From JAQBDA01 sp963709875 (lineage in GTDB: Bacteria > Chloroflexota > Anaerolineae > Anaerolineales > UBA4823): DNA of 64,000 bases. Shown here piece after piece: positions 9,305 through 18,472 of the stretch (position 1 is its first letter; each line of letters opens with the position of its first letter). The stretch spans positions 372,001 to 436,000 of the forward strand of contig CAVPYB010000014.1 in NCBI GenBank assembly GCA_963709875.1, given 5' to 3'. A model generated the notes under the pieces. The model saw nothing but the letters and a program-made list of their open reading frames with translations, ran no database searches and had not been told where the DNA came from. A program made the translations under genes and the position numbers.

Positions 9305-10291
9305 CTATGAGTAGGGCAGGTCCAGCATGAGCACCTCCGCTGCCAGGCGAGGGTTTACGTTCGTTTCCAGAAGGGTGATATGCTTCTGGAGTAATGCCAC
9401 CATCTGTGAGGCGTACCCGGGTTCAACTCTCCCGGATAAGTTTTCGATATCTTCCAGACGGTCCAGGTTAGCAAGTGGGGCAGCACTGCCGGAGGTGCAC
9501 AGGAGCACATCTCTCCACAGCGACTGCCAGATTTCCAGTGCCTGGCGCAGCCGTTCTCTATCTTTTGCCAGGTCTTCGACGTAGGCAAATCTTTCGACCC
9601 GGCTGAAGGATAGCAAGCTGTTGTGCTGGTCGAGGATGTCCTTACGCAGCTGCATCAGCTCGGTCTGCTGGTACAGATTGAGCGCGTAACCAACACGCCC
9701 GCTGGAGAGATGTGCCAGGAGACGGGCTTGCTCCTCCGGGACCTGCCACCGGGTTTGCAAACCTTGCTGGACTGTCTCCAGCTTGAGCGGGCGCAGGCGC
9801 ATCAGCTCGCAGCGGGATACGATGGTCGGCAGCAGCCCTTCTCCGCTCTCAGCAGTCAGGAGCAGGACGACATGCTGGGGTGGTTCTTCCAGGGTCTTCA
9901 ACAGGGCATTGGAGGCGCTGGGGTTGGCCTCCTCGAAGCGCAGCAGGATGGCAACCCGGTGGCTGGCCTGATAAGGAGCCAGTGACAGGCTGTGCTGGAG
10001 CTCCCGTACCTGGTCGACTTTCAGTACGCCGCCGATGCGCTCTGACTGCAGGACGGCGAGATCGGGGTGCTGCATGTTTTCAGTTTGCAGGCAGGTGCGG
10101 CAGGTACGGCAGGGCTCGCCTGGAGATATCGGCTGCGGGCAGTTCAGCGCCTGGGCAAAGCGCAGTGCCAGCGTGCGACGGCCTGTCCCTTGTGGCCCGG
10201 TGAATAGGTAGGCGTGCCGGTAGCTGTTGTTGGCGACATGGGCTTTGAGCGCCGCGACAGCCCACTCGTGTCCAAGCATATCCCAGTTCAT
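9305..10291 (-). CDS. holB: DNA polymerase III delta prime subunit
   Basis: Clamp-loader subunit, 328 residues. The N-terminal AAA+ domain has a P-loop GPQGTGRRT in which the usual Lys is Arg, in line with delta prime not hydrolysing ATP. The zinc-binding cysteines follow (C-x9-C-x2-C-x2-C in CPQPISPGEPCRTCRTC), then the sensor region NALLKTLEEPPQHV. The C-terminal collar domain is helical. It is divergent from uvrD, with 149 bases between. An extended -10 box lies six bases before ATG 10291, so its mRNA is probably leaderless. Confidence 0.9.
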   Translation of the reverse strand: MNWDMLGHEWAVAALKAHVANNSYRHAYLFTGPQGTGRRTLALRFAQALNCPQPISPGEPCRTCRTCLQTENMQHPDLAVLQSERIGGVLKVDQVRELQHSLSLAPYQASHRVAILLRFEEANPSASNALLKTLEEPPQHVVLLLTAESGEGLLPTIVSRCELMRLRPLKLETVQQGLQTRWQVPEEQARLLAHLSSGRVGYALNLYQQTELMQLRKDILDQHNSLLSFSRVERFAYVEDLAKDRERLRQALEIWQSLWRDVLLCTSGSAAPLANLDRLEDIENLSGRVEPGYASQMVALLQKHITLLETNVNPRLAAEVLMLDLPYS

Positions 10292-10297
10292 GATGGA

Positions 10298-10306
10298 ATT
10301 TTAGCA
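10298..10306 (-). promoter_or_regulatory. Extended -10 promoter giving a leaderless holB mRNA
   Basis: Minus-strand TG-C-TAAAAT with only six bases between the box and ATG 10291. Standard spacing puts the transcription start on the A of the start codon. No Shine-Dalgarno fits in that space. Confidence 0.6.
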
Positions 10307-10403
10307 AAGAGGCTGCTTCTAGGCAACTGCCAATCTTTTTCAGCTGTATCGATTGCCTGGAAATACTGCAGCCGCCAGATCGGGGTTGATAATGGCCTTC
10401 AAG

Positions 10404-10432
10404 TTGACATGCATCTGGCGTAACGGTACAAT
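10404..10432 (+). promoter_or_regulatory. Consensus sigma-70-type promoter giving a near-leaderless uvrD mRNA
   Basis: TTGACA (10404-10409), 17-base spacer, TACAAT (10427-10432). The start codon ATG 10441 is only 8 bases further on, so transcription should start at or within two bases of the ATG. This is the clearest promoter in the window. Confidence 0.75.
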
Positions 10433-10440
10433 CGCTGCAG

Positions 10441-12615
10441 ATGGATTTCCTTCGAGACCTCAATGATCCCCAGCGGCAGGCAGTAATGGCCGGTCTGGGT
10501 CCGGTGCTGGTGATGGCCGGGCCAGGATCGGGCAAAACCAGGGTGCTTACTCACCGAATCGCGTACCTGATCGGTGCCATGGCCGTGCGCCCGTACCAGA
10601 TCATGGCTGTAACCTTCACGAATAAAGCCGCCCGCGAGATGGAAAGCCGGGTGTCAGAACTTCTGGGGGAGAACACACATGGCCTGACTTTGGGCACTTT
10701 CCATGCCACCTGCGCGCGCATCCTTCGCCGCGAGGCAGGGGAACTGCCCTTCGAGTCTAACTTCGTCATCTTTGATTCCGATGACCAGATCAGCGTTGTG
10801 AAACAGGCTCTGGATGACTTGAACCTGGATGAGAAACGCTACCGCCCGCATGCCGTGCATGGCGCGATCTCCAATGCCAAGAACGAACTGCTCTTGCCGG
10901 ATGACTTCCCGGTGCAGACCTACCGGGACGAGGTGGTGGCGAGGGTCTACCGCCGCTATCAGGAGCTGCTGTTAGTGAGCAATGCTTTGGATTTCGATGA
11001 CCTGCTGCTGTGGACGGCATTTCTGCTGGAAAACACGCCTGCTGTACGAGAGAAATATGCGCGCCGCTATGAGCATGTGTTGGTGGACGAATTTCAGGAT
11101 ACAAATCTGGCCCAATATACCCTGCTCAAGCATATGGTCTCGCTGCACCGTAATTTTTTTGTGGTTGGGGATACCGACCAATCGATCTACGGCTGGCGCG
11201 GGGCGGATTATCGCAACCTGCTGCGGTTGGAAGAGGATTTTCCAGATACGCAGGTGATTGTGCTGGAGCAGAACTACCGCTCTACCCAGCTGATCCTGGA
11301 TGCTGCTATGGCAGTGATCGACCGCCATCCACACCGGGTGCGCAAGCATTTATTTACCGATCGCGGCGCAGGTAACCGCCCGGTCCTGATGGAAACGTTC
11401 GACGATCGCCTGGAAGCCTCCTATGTGGTGGAAACGATTGCAGACCTGGTGGGGCGTGGGCAGGCACAGCCGGGAGATTTTGCAGTGATGTACCGCACCA
11501 ATGCCCAATCCCGTCTGCTGGAGGAGGCATTCCTGCACGCCGGGCTGCCTTACAAGCTGGTCGGAGCGCAGCGTTTCTACGGACGGCGGGAGGTCAAGGA
11601 TGTGATCGCCTATCTGCGCCTGGTGCGCAACCCGAACGATGATGTCAGTTTGACGCGTGTCATCAACACACCGGCGCGCGGGATTGGGAATAAAACCTTA
11701 CTGGCTTTGCGCACGTACGCTCAGCAGAGGGGCAAATCTAGCGGTGAAGCGGTGCTGGAAATGGGTTCGAAAAACCCGCCCAAACTCACGGATCGTTTTC
11801 CGTCCCGTGCAGCCGCAGTCCTGACCGCTTTTGGTTCCCGCCTGGGGCGCTGGCGGGAGGATGTTGATCAGCTGCCTCCGCTGCTTCTGATGGACCTAAT
11901 CCTGGAAGATGTTGAATACCAGTCTTATCTGGATGACGGCAGCGAGGAGGGGCGTGAGCGCTGGGAGAACGTCCTCGAGCTGCGCAGGTTGGCATCAGAT
12001 TACCAGGAACAGGGGCTGGATGCTTTCCTCGAGCGGGTAGCCCTGGTTTCAGATCAAGATACCATCGATGCCAGCGCCAACGTGCCCACTCTGCTCACCC
12101 TGCACGCTGCCAAAGGATTGGAATTTGGGAGTGTCTTTCTCGTCGGGCTGGTCGATGGTGTGCTGCCGCACAGCCGCTCATTCGAAGACCCCGAAGAAAT
12201 GCAGGAAGAACGGCGCTTATTCTACGTCGGGATTACGCGTGCCAAAGACCGCCTGTACCTGGTATACCCACAAAGCCGCAGCTCCTATGGGTTTGCCGAA
12301 CCGGTCGTGCCTTCCCAATTCCTGGACGATATCCCGGCTGAGCTTCTGGATGATGTGCAGATCAGCCGTCTGGGGCGCAGGACAACCGTCGTAGACACTT
12401 CCGCGGAGCGCTGGCAGATACCAGCAGACCAACCCGCGCCGCTGATCGAACGCCGTTACCACCCCGGGATGCGCGTCTTCCACCCGGTCTGGGAGGAAGG
12501 TATGGTGCTCAACAGCCGCATCCAGGATGATGATGAGATCGTAGACATTTTCTTCGAAGAAATCGGTCTGAAACGTGTGGCAGCCTCGCTTGCCAGGCTG
12601 GAGATCAGGAATTGA
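10441..12615 (+). CDS. pcrA: ATP-dependent DNA helicase UvrD/PcrA
   Basis: Superfamily 1A 3'-5' helicase for repair and replication, 724 residues. Motif Q/I: LNDPQRQAV and AGPGSGKTRVLTHRI (Walker A Lys32). Motif II: VDEFQDTN near residue 215. Motif III: GDTDQSIYGWRGAD. Motif IV region: LEQNYRSTQ. Motifs V/VI: TLHAAKGLEF and RRLFYVGITRAKDRL. The C-terminal ~70 residues include HPVWEEGMVL, the Tudor-like tail typical of PcrA. Start ATG 10441 agrees with the MDFLRDLNDPQ opening. The gene is divergent from holB. Confidence 0.95.
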   Translation: MDFLRDLNDPQRQAVMAGLGPVLVMAGPGSGKTRVLTHRIAYLIGAMAVRPYQIMAVTFTNKAAREMESRVSELLGENTHGLTLGTFHATCARILRREAGELPFESNFVIFDSDDQISVVKQALDDLNLDEKRYRPHAVHGAISNAKNELLLPDDFPVQTYRDEVVARVYRRYQELLLVSNALDFDDLLLWTAFLLENTPAVREKYARRYEHVLVDEFQDTNLAQYTLLKHMVSLHRNFFVVGDTDQSIYGWRGADYRNLLRLEEDFPDTQVIVLEQNYRSTQLILDAAMAVIDRHPHRVRKHLFTDRGAGNRPVLMETFDDRLEASYVVETIADLVGRGQAQPGDFAVMYRTNAQSRLLEEAFLHAGLPYKLVGAQRFYGRREVKDVIAYLRLVRNPNDDVSLTRVINTPARGIGNKTLLALRTYAQQRGKSSGEAVLEMGSKNPPKLTDRFPSRAAAVLTAFGSRLGRWREDVDQLPPLLLMDLILEDVEYQSYLDDGSEEGRERWENVLELRRLASDYQEQGLDAFLERVALVSDQDTIDASANVPTLLTLHAAKGLEFGSVFLVGLVDGVLPHSRSFEDPEEMQEERRLFYVGITRAKDRLYLVYPQSRSSYGFAEPVVPSQFLDDIPAELLDDVQISRLGRRTTVVDTSAERWQIPADQPAPLIERRYHPGMRVFHPVWEEGMVLNSRIQDDDEIVDIFFEEIGLKRVAASLARLEIRN

Positions 12616-12681
12616 GCATTTTTCGCCAACCGCCTCACGAATTTGATCCAAGTAGAACTCTCACAGATCGGTTTTTAGCTG

Positions 12682-12687
12682 TATAAT
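12682..12687 (+). promoter_or_regulatory. -10 box close to tsaE
   Basis: Perfect TATAAT preceded by TG, 10 bases before ATG 12698. Predicted leader is about 3-4 bases, with no Shine-Dalgarno. No convincing -35 hexamer. Confidence 0.5.
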
Positions 12688-12697
12688 TTTTGTAGAT

Positions 12698-13195
12698 ATG
12701 CCTATCTTTAATGCGAACTCGATCGAGTTTATCAGCCGCAGCCCGGAACAAACCAGGCGTGTGGGGATGCGCCTGGGTGGGTTGTTGCGCGCCGGTGACA
12801 CGATCTGCCTGGCCGGAGAGCTGGGATCGGGCAAGACAACCTTCGTCCAAGGGATAGCCGCCGGGTGGGGCTCGCTGGATTCTGTGTCCAGCCCGTCATT
12901 TGTCCTGGTAAATGTTTATCGCGGCCCATATCAGCAGACTCTGTACCATCTAGATGCTTATCGCCTCGGTGGACCAATGGATGCCGTCGAGCTCGATCTT
13001 GAAATGCTGCTGGACACAAGCCCGTTGGTGATCGAGTGGGCAGACCGCATCCGCCCGGCTTTGCCTGAGGAGCATTTGTGGGTGAGCCTGCGCTGGATCG
13101 ATGATGTGCAGCGTGACATGCTGTTCTCAGCAGTCGGGAGACGCTACTTAGAGCTGCTGTCCGATATCCGCCGGCAGGTGTACGGGGTGCGCTGA
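12698..13195 (+). CDS. tsaE: tRNA threonylcarbamoyladenosine biosynthesis ATPase TsaE
   Basis: Partner of TsaB-TsaD in making t6A37 on ANN-decoding tRNAs. Walker A is GELGSGKTTF (K46), followed by SPSFVLVNVY and LYHLDAYRLGGP, typical TsaE blocks, and VIEWADRI near the C-terminus. 165 residues, slightly longer than average. The stop overlaps the tsaB start by one base and a TATAAT box precedes it closely, so it probably leads a tsaE-tsaB-rimI operon. TsaD is not in this window. Confidence 0.95.
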   Translation: MPIFNANSIEFISRSPEQTRRVGMRLGGLLRAGDTICLAGELGSGKTTFVQGIAAGWGSLDSVSSPSFVLVNVYRGPYQQTLYHLDAYRLGGPMDAVELDLEMLLDTSPLVIEWADRIRPALPEEHLWVSLRWIDDVQRDMLFSAVGRRYLELLSDIRRQVYGVR

Positions 13196-13866
13196 TGCTG
13201 CTTGCTCTGGATACATCCACACGCATGGTCGGTATCGCACTGTATGACGGCGCTCAGGTTCTCTGCGAGACCTTGTGGACCAGCCAGAACTATCACACTG
13301 TTGAGTTGGCTCCAGCAGTTGCCGACATGCTCGAAAAGTGTGATGTTCAGGCCGAGCAGCTGAGCAGTGTGGCCGTCGCTCTTGGTCCGGGCTCGTTTAC
13401 CGGGCTGCGCATCGGTCTCTCCCTGGCGAAGGGGCTGGTGTATGTACATCATATCCCCATCATCGGTGTCCCCACGCTCGATATCCTGGCTGTCGCTCAG
13501 CCGCCGCGCGATGAGCCTATGGCAGCTATGCTGCGCGCCGGGCGCGGGCGTCTGGCTGTGGGCACTTACAAATGGGAGAAGAAAAGCTGGAAACCGTTGG
13601 CTCCACCCCAGGTGATGACCGCCGCGCAGCTTAGCCAGCAAATTCACTCCCCAACCCTGATTTGTGGGGAGCTCACCGAGGATGAGCAGCGCTTGCTGAG
13701 GCGCAAACGCAAGAACGTGATCCTGGCATCTCCTGCGCATTCTATCAGGAGACCGTCATTCCTGGCAGAGATCGCCTGGCGCCGCCTGCGGAACGGTGCA
13801 ATAGACGATCCTGCTTCTCTCAGTCCGATCTATCTGCACCACAACGACCCAATCCCTGAGCCATGA
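13195..13866 (+). CDS. tsaB: tRNA threonylcarbamoyladenosine biosynthesis protein TsaB
   Basis: ASKHA-fold partner of TsaD. The opening LLALDTSTRMVGIALYDG and the block ALGPGSFTGLRIGLSLAKGL are diagnostic of TsaB. 223 residues; the C-terminal half is degenerate, as usual for the subunit that lacks its own catalytic site. ATG overlaps the tsaE stop and its own stop overlaps the rimI start (ATGA), so translation is coupled through the operon. Confidence 0.95.
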   Translation: MLLALDTSTRMVGIALYDGAQVLCETLWTSQNYHTVELAPAVADMLEKCDVQAEQLSSVAVALGPGSFTGLRIGLSLAKGLVYVHHIPIIGVPTLDILAVAQPPRDEPMAAMLRAGRGRLAVGTYKWEKKSWKPLAPPQVMTAAQLSQQIHSPTLICGELTEDEQRLLRRKRKNVILASPAHSIRRPSFLAEIAWRRLRNGAIDDPASLSPIYLHHNDPIPEP

Positions 13867-14420
13867 ATTCTCGCAGCTCGATCCGTGCCGCCTTGCCAGA
13901 GGAGCTTTTTGCCATGCTGCATATCCGCCCCATGCAGGATGCTGATTTAGCGCAGGTGATCGAGATCGACCGCCTGTCGTTCACCCTTCCCTGGCCTGAG
14001 AGCGCATATCGCTACGAATTGTTGGAAAACCCCAGCTCATTCCTGATGGTGGCGGAGGTCGAGCTGCACGATGGGAGCCGCTTGATCGTCGCTATTGTTG
14101 TGGTGTGGATGATCCTGGATGAGGCCCATATAGCCACCCTCGCAGTCCACCCGGATTATCGAGAGCAGGGTATTGCCGCACAGTTGATGGTCAGTGTAAT
14201 GCGAGAGGCAATCCGCCTTAGGGCGCATCTCGCCACGCTGGAAGTGAGAGAACAGAATACTGCCGCCCAAAGACTGTACCAGAAATTTGGTTTTAAGATT
14301 GTAGGTCGTCGCCTACGTTATTATCAAGACAACCAGGAGGATGCCTTGATAATGACCTTGGATGGGTTGGATCAGACGTACCTGGATTGGCTGAACCGGG
14401 CTGGGGTTGGCGGATTTTGA
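13863..14420 (+). CDS. rimI: Ribosomal-protein-S18-alanine N-acetyltransferase RimI-like (GNAT)
   Basis: GNAT acetyltransferase usually fused or adjacent to tsaB. The domain starts at residue ~18 (LHIRPMQDADLAQVIEID), includes FTLPWPESAYRYEL, and has the acetyl-CoA loop VHPDYREQGIAAQLM, then EVREQNTAAQRLYQKFGF. Either ATG 13863 (ATGA overlap with tsaB) or ATG 13914 could be used; the first keeps the coupling but adds a 17-residue non-conserved tail. Substrate assignment rests on context, because GNAT specificity cannot be read from sequence. Confidence 0.88.
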   Translation: MNSRSSIRAALPEELFAMLHIRPMQDADLAQVIEIDRLSFTLPWPESAYRYELLENPSSFLMVAEVELHDGSRLIVAIVVVWMILDEAHIATLAVHPDYREQGIAAQLMVSVMREAIRLRAHLATLEVREQNTAAQRLYQKFGFKIVGRRLRYYQDNQEDALIMTLDGLDQTYLDWLNRAGVGGF

Positions 14421-14459
14421 TCCGCTCTCAGCCGCTGGAAGAATAGAAGGAGGTAGAGT

Positions 14460-15086
14460 ATGGATGCTGCGCACGAATTGGAAGTGATCGCCAAGCAGGT
14501 CTCAGGCTGCACCAATTGCGGTCTGCACTATTCGCGAAAGAACGCTGTCCCGGGCGAGGGTCCGTATAATGCAGAGATCATGTTCATAGGCGAGGGACCG
14601 GGCTTTCACGAAAACGAGCAGGGGAGACCGTTTGTCGGGGCGGCTGGAAAAGTGCTGGACGATTTGCTTGCCAAGATCGGGATGCAGCGCAGTGATGTAT
14701 TCATCGGGAATGTAGTCAAGTGCAGACCACCTGGCAACCGTGATCCCCAGGCAGATGAGATCTCTGCCTGTAGCCAATACCTGGAGCGCCAGATCCAAGC
14801 CATTGACCCTAAGGTAATCGTTACGCTGGGGCGTTATTCATTAATGTACTTTATGCCTAATGCGAAGATCGGCGATGTGCACGGGAAAGCCATGCAGGTC
14901 AGGGGCAGGTTGGTGGTGGCGATGTACCACCCCGCCGCCGGACTGCACCAGCGTTCGCTAATGTCGACCATTGAAGATGACTTCAAGAAGATACCGGAAT
15001 TAATCGCCAGGGCTGATAAGACTGCCAGCGGTCCCGAGCAGCCTCCGGCTGAAAAGGATAGCCCCAAGCAGCTCAACCTGTTCTGA
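14460..15086 (+). CDS. Uracil-DNA glycosylase, family 4 (4Fe-4S)
   Basis: 208 residues. Removes uracil from DNA. GCTNCGLHYSRKNAV holds the first two cluster cysteines (C-x2-C). Motif A is MFIGEGPGFHENEQGRPFVG. NVVKCRPPGNRDP and SACSQYL supply the other two cysteines, and YHPAAGLHQ is motif B. The C-terminal ~30 residues are a polar tail ending KQLNLF, which resembles a PCNA/beta-clamp-binding peptide (Q-L-x-L-F); that is an inference. A strong GGAGGT lies before ATG 14460. Confidence 0.93.
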   Translation: MDAAHELEVIAKQVSGCTNCGLHYSRKNAVPGEGPYNAEIMFIGEGPGFHENEQGRPFVGAAGKVLDDLLAKIGMQRSDVFIGNVVKCRPPGNRDPQADEISACSQYLERQIQAIDPKVIVTLGRYSLMYFMPNAKIGDVHGKAMQVRGRLVVAMYHPAAGLHQRSLMSTIEDDFKKIPELIARADKTASGPEQPPAEKDSPKQLNLF

Positions 15087-15127
15087 TCTTTCGCAGTGAG
15101 CACGCGGCTGACCTGTTCTCCATCTGT

Positions 15128-16027
15128 ATGAACAAAGTTCGGAATTACTACGCAAAATTGCCCGCCAGCATCCGCATTCGGGCAAGATCGCTGGTGCCTG
15201 GGGAGATTAGACGCTGGTATGCTCATCGAAATACAGATGTATATATCATTTCATATCCTAAGTGTGGGCGGACATGGCTGCGGCTGATGACCGGTCGAGC
15301 CATCAGCCAGTATTTCCATCTGCCCCAGGATGAGGATATCTTGTTCTTGCGTTGGAGCGCCAAACCGGACCCACAGCTGCCGATGATCACTGTGGTACAC
15401 GAAGACCGCCCAATGCTCAAAAAGCCGCAGGAGCTGGAGAGGTCGAAAGGTAAATTCCGCCACAAGCGTGTGATCTTCCTGGCTCGGGACCCGCGCGATG
15501 TGATCGTCTCCAGCTATTTTGAGATGAGGAAGAGGGGCGATATATTTGGGGAAAACCCTTACGAGGCACGCAAGGCTGTTTACAGCGGAGAGCTGTCCGA
15601 TTTCATCGACCGCCGGCAGGGGGGATTCGATACCATCCTGACTTATTACAATATCTGGGCGGAAAACCGGCATATCCCCCAGGAGTTCTTGTTGGTGCGT
15701 TATGAGGATATGAAGCAAGACCCGCATACCGAGCTGCGGCAGGTGCTCGACCTTCTGAGATTAACGATGATCGATGATGGCGGCATTGGTGACACGATTA
15801 ATGAAGCTGTCGAATTTGCTGCCTTCGAGAACATGCGCAAGATGGAGCTGAAGGGAAGTTTTCGGGATGGTATACTCAACCCGGCTGTGAAATCGGACCA
15901 GGAGTTGTATAAAACAAGAAGAGGGCAGGTCGGGGGATATCGAGAATACCTGACCGATGATGAAATCCAACGCCTGAATAAGAAAATGATGGACGATCTT
16001 TCCAAGTATTACGGATACAGCGGGTGA
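15128..16027 (+). CDS. Sulfotransferase (PAPS-dependent)
   Basis: 299 residues. The 5'-phosphosulfate loop is SYPKCGRTWLR, near residue 45, and the 3'-phosphate motif is LARDPRDVIVSSYFEMRKR. The C-terminal K-x-R-x-G-x-x-G-like block is TRRGQVGGYREYL, matching cytosolic-type sulfotransferases. It likely transfers sulfate from PAPS to a sugar or lipid. It opens the polysaccharide cluster that runs to 22613, so sulfation of the surface glycan is the simplest guess. No PAPS-making genes are in the window. Confidence 0.85.
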   Translation: MNKVRNYYAKLPASIRIRARSLVPGEIRRWYAHRNTDVYIISYPKCGRTWLRLMTGRAISQYFHLPQDEDILFLRWSAKPDPQLPMITVVHEDRPMLKKPQELERSKGKFRHKRVIFLARDPRDVIVSSYFEMRKRGDIFGENPYEARKAVYSGELSDFIDRRQGGFDTILTYYNIWAENRHIPQEFLLVRYEDMKQDPHTELRQVLDLLRLTMIDDGGIGDTINEAVEFAAFENMRKMELKGSFRDGILNPAVKSDQELYKTRRGQVGGYREYLTDDEIQRLNKKMMDDLSKYYGYSG

Positions 16028-16052
16028 TAAATCCGCCAGTAGAAGGCATCGA

Positions 16053-17379
16053 ATGAAATATCAATCTGTAAAATCACAACTTATCGAAAAGCTCAATGAG
16101 CGTACGGCTGCAGTGGCGGTCTTAGGTCTTGGCTATGTTGGTCTGCCGCTGGCTGTCGTTTTTGCCGAGGCAGGATTTCGCGTTATTGGGATCGAGCCGG
16201 ACACGGTCAAAGTCGATACGATATCCCGTGGAAAGAGCCATATCCCGGATGTGTCGGATGAGCAGGTGGAACGCCTGGTTGCCTCGGGGAAGCTGACCGC
16301 TACCAGCGATTTTTCAGCGCTGAAGGATGTAGATGCAGTCAGTATATGCGTGCCTACACCCCTGCGGAAGACCGGTGATCCGGACCTATCCTATATTCTG
16401 AGCGCAGCCGAAGAACTGGCGAAATATATCCATCCCAATATGGTGGTCGTGCTCGAGTTCAACCACTTATCCCGGTACCACGCGAGAGATCTTGCTTCCC
16501 ACCCTGGAGGAAAACCACGAGCTGACAGTCGGGGAAAATTTCTTCCTGGCTTTCTCCCCGGAGCGCGTTGATCCCGGTCGCGAGGACTGGACGACGCTGA
16601 ATACACCCAAAGTGATCGGCGGTATCACGCTTGACTGCACGGATGTAGCGACCGAATGGTATTCTCAAGCACTGCAGCAGGTGGTGCCGGTATCCTCTGC
16701 CGAAGTGGCGGAGATGGCAAAGCTGCTGGAGAACACCTTCCGTATGATCAATATTGGTCTGGTCAACGAGATGGCGTTAATGTGCGACCGGCTGGGTGTG
16801 GATGTGTGGGAGGTGATCGACGCCGCGGCGACCAAACCCTTTGGGTTCATGAAATTTACTCCCGGTCCGGGTCTGGGTGGGCACTGCATCCCGATTGACC
16901 CGCTCTACCTGTCCTGGAAGCTGCGCGCACTGAATTATACGGCTCGCTTTATCGAGCTGGCCTCAGAGATCAATACCGGCATGCCGCGTTATGTGGTGGG
17001 CAAGATCCAGGACGTATTGAACGATAACAGCCTGCCGATCAAAGGCAGCCAGATCATGATCCTGGGAGTGGCTTATAAGCCGGATGTCGACGATCTGCGT
17101 GAATCGCCGGCTTTGGATGTGATCGGTCTGCTCAAACAGAAGGGCGCCAGTGTGTCTTACCATGACCCCTACATTCCCTATCTGGATCATGAAGGGTGGC
17201 GGCTCGAGAGCGTACCAGATGTCTTATCCGCCGCCAGGGATTCGGATTGTGTGGTAATTGTTACCAACCACAGCAGTTATGATTACCTGGCTATACTGGA
17301 CGCTGCAAGTCTGATCGTCGACACTCGAAACGCACTCGGCAGTGCCGGTCGGTTGGATTCAAAGGTCGTCCGCCTCTAA
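16053..17379 (+). CDS. UDP-sugar 6-dehydrogenase, WecC/Ugd/TviB family (one-base frameshift)
   Basis: Oxidises a UDP-hexose (for example UDP-ManNAc, UDP-GlcNAc or UDP-glucose) to the uronic acid with two NAD+. GLGYVGLPLAVVFAE is the Rossmann motif and ISICVPTPL-like SICVPTPLRKTGDPDLSY follows. GPGLGGHCIPIDP has the catalytic Cys, and GVAYKPDVDDLRESPA is in the C-terminal domain. The raw frame breaks at TT 16458-16459; removing one T gives VLESTTYPGTTREILL and a single 441-residue protein, the normal length. The C-terminal half could still be translated alone from 16492, but without the NAD site. Substrate not decided. Confidence 0.9.
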
Positions 17380-17440
17380 TGATGAAATTGGTTCTGCCTG
17401 TATTCGAAACATCTTTTCCCGGCAGAGTTAGGAGAGATCG

Positions 17441-18418
17441 ATGGCGCGCTACCTTCTGACCGGAGCAGCTGGGTTTATTGCCTCCAGGGTTGCGGAGCTG
17501 CTGGTCGAGCAAGGGCATACCGTGGTCGGCGTCGATAACATGAACGACGCCTACGACGTGCGCATGAAAGAGTACCGCTTGCAGCGCCTGCAATCGCTGC
17601 CCAACTTCAGCTTTCATCGTCTGGATATCAGCGACCGTTCCAGGTTTGACTCACTGGAAGACGGCGGAGCGCCTTACTCTGCCGTGATCAATCTGGCTGC
17701 CAGAGCCGGGGTGCGCCAATCGGTGGAGAACCCCTGGGTTTATCTGGACACCAATATCACCGGAACCCTCAACCTGTTGGAGTTCTGTAAGCGGAATGCT
17801 GTTCCTAAATTCATTCTGGCCTCCACATCGAGCGTCTATGGCTCAGATGCGCCCTTACCAACGCCGGAAGAATCGTCAAGCGATTATCCGCTGCAGGCAT
17901 ACGCTGCCAGCAAGAAGGGCGCAGAAGCGCTGTGCCATGTCTATCATTACCTGAATGGTCTGGACGTGACCGTGTTCCGCTATTTCACCGTTTATGGTCC
18001 CGCGGGGCGACCAGATATGTCGATGTTCCGCTTTACCCGCTGGATCAGCGAGGGACAGTCGCTGCGTTTGAACGGGGATGGCGAGCAGATGCGCGGTTTT
18101 ACCTATGTGGATGATATCGCCCGCGGGACAATCGATGGTTTGAGATCATTGGGGTATGAGATCATCAACCTCGGCGGGCATGAGATGGTCAAGATCAATC
18201 AGGTCATTGAAATGTTAGAGGAGCTGATCGGTCGAAAAGCGCGTGTGGTGAACCAACCGGCGCACCCGGCTGATATGTTGGCTAATTGGGCGGACGTCCA
18301 GAAAGCCGGGCGGCTGCTGGGCTGGGAGCCGCGCGTATCTTTGCTGGAAGGGATGACCAGACTGGTAGCCTGGTACAATGAAGAACGCAGCTGGGCCAGC
18401 CAGATCGATACCGGCTGA
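17441..18418 (+). CDS. NAD-dependent epimerase, UDP-glucuronate 4-epimerase type
   Basis: 325-residue extended SDR. The NAD loop is LLTGAAGFIASRVAELL, NLAARAGVRQSVENP is highly characteristic of UDP-glucuronate epimerases, and the active site is S-S-V-Y plus YAASKKGAE (Tyr-x3-Lys). YFTVYGPAGRPDMSMFRF is also typical. AGGAGA precedes ATG 17441. It follows the dehydrogenase by 61 bases; together they could convert UDP-glucose to UDP-galacturonate, if the dehydrogenase uses UDP-glucose. Confidence 0.88.
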   Translation: MARYLLTGAAGFIASRVAELLVEQGHTVVGVDNMNDAYDVRMKEYRLQRLQSLPNFSFHRLDISDRSRFDSLEDGGAPYSAVINLAARAGVRQSVENPWVYLDTNITGTLNLLEFCKRNAVPKFILASTSSVYGSDAPLPTPEESSSDYPLQAYAASKKGAEALCHVYHYLNGLDVTVFRYFTVYGPAGRPDMSMFRFTRWISEGQSLRLNGDGEQMRGFTYVDDIARGTIDGLRSLGYEIINLGGHEMVKINQVIEMLEELIGRKARVVNQPAHPADMLANWADVQKAGRLLGWEPRVSLLEGMTRLVAWYNEERSWASQIDTG

Positions 18419-18472
18419 TCGATTGGCCGCTCAAGCTGGTCGGCAAGCATCCCTGTTCCTTCTTGTAACACC

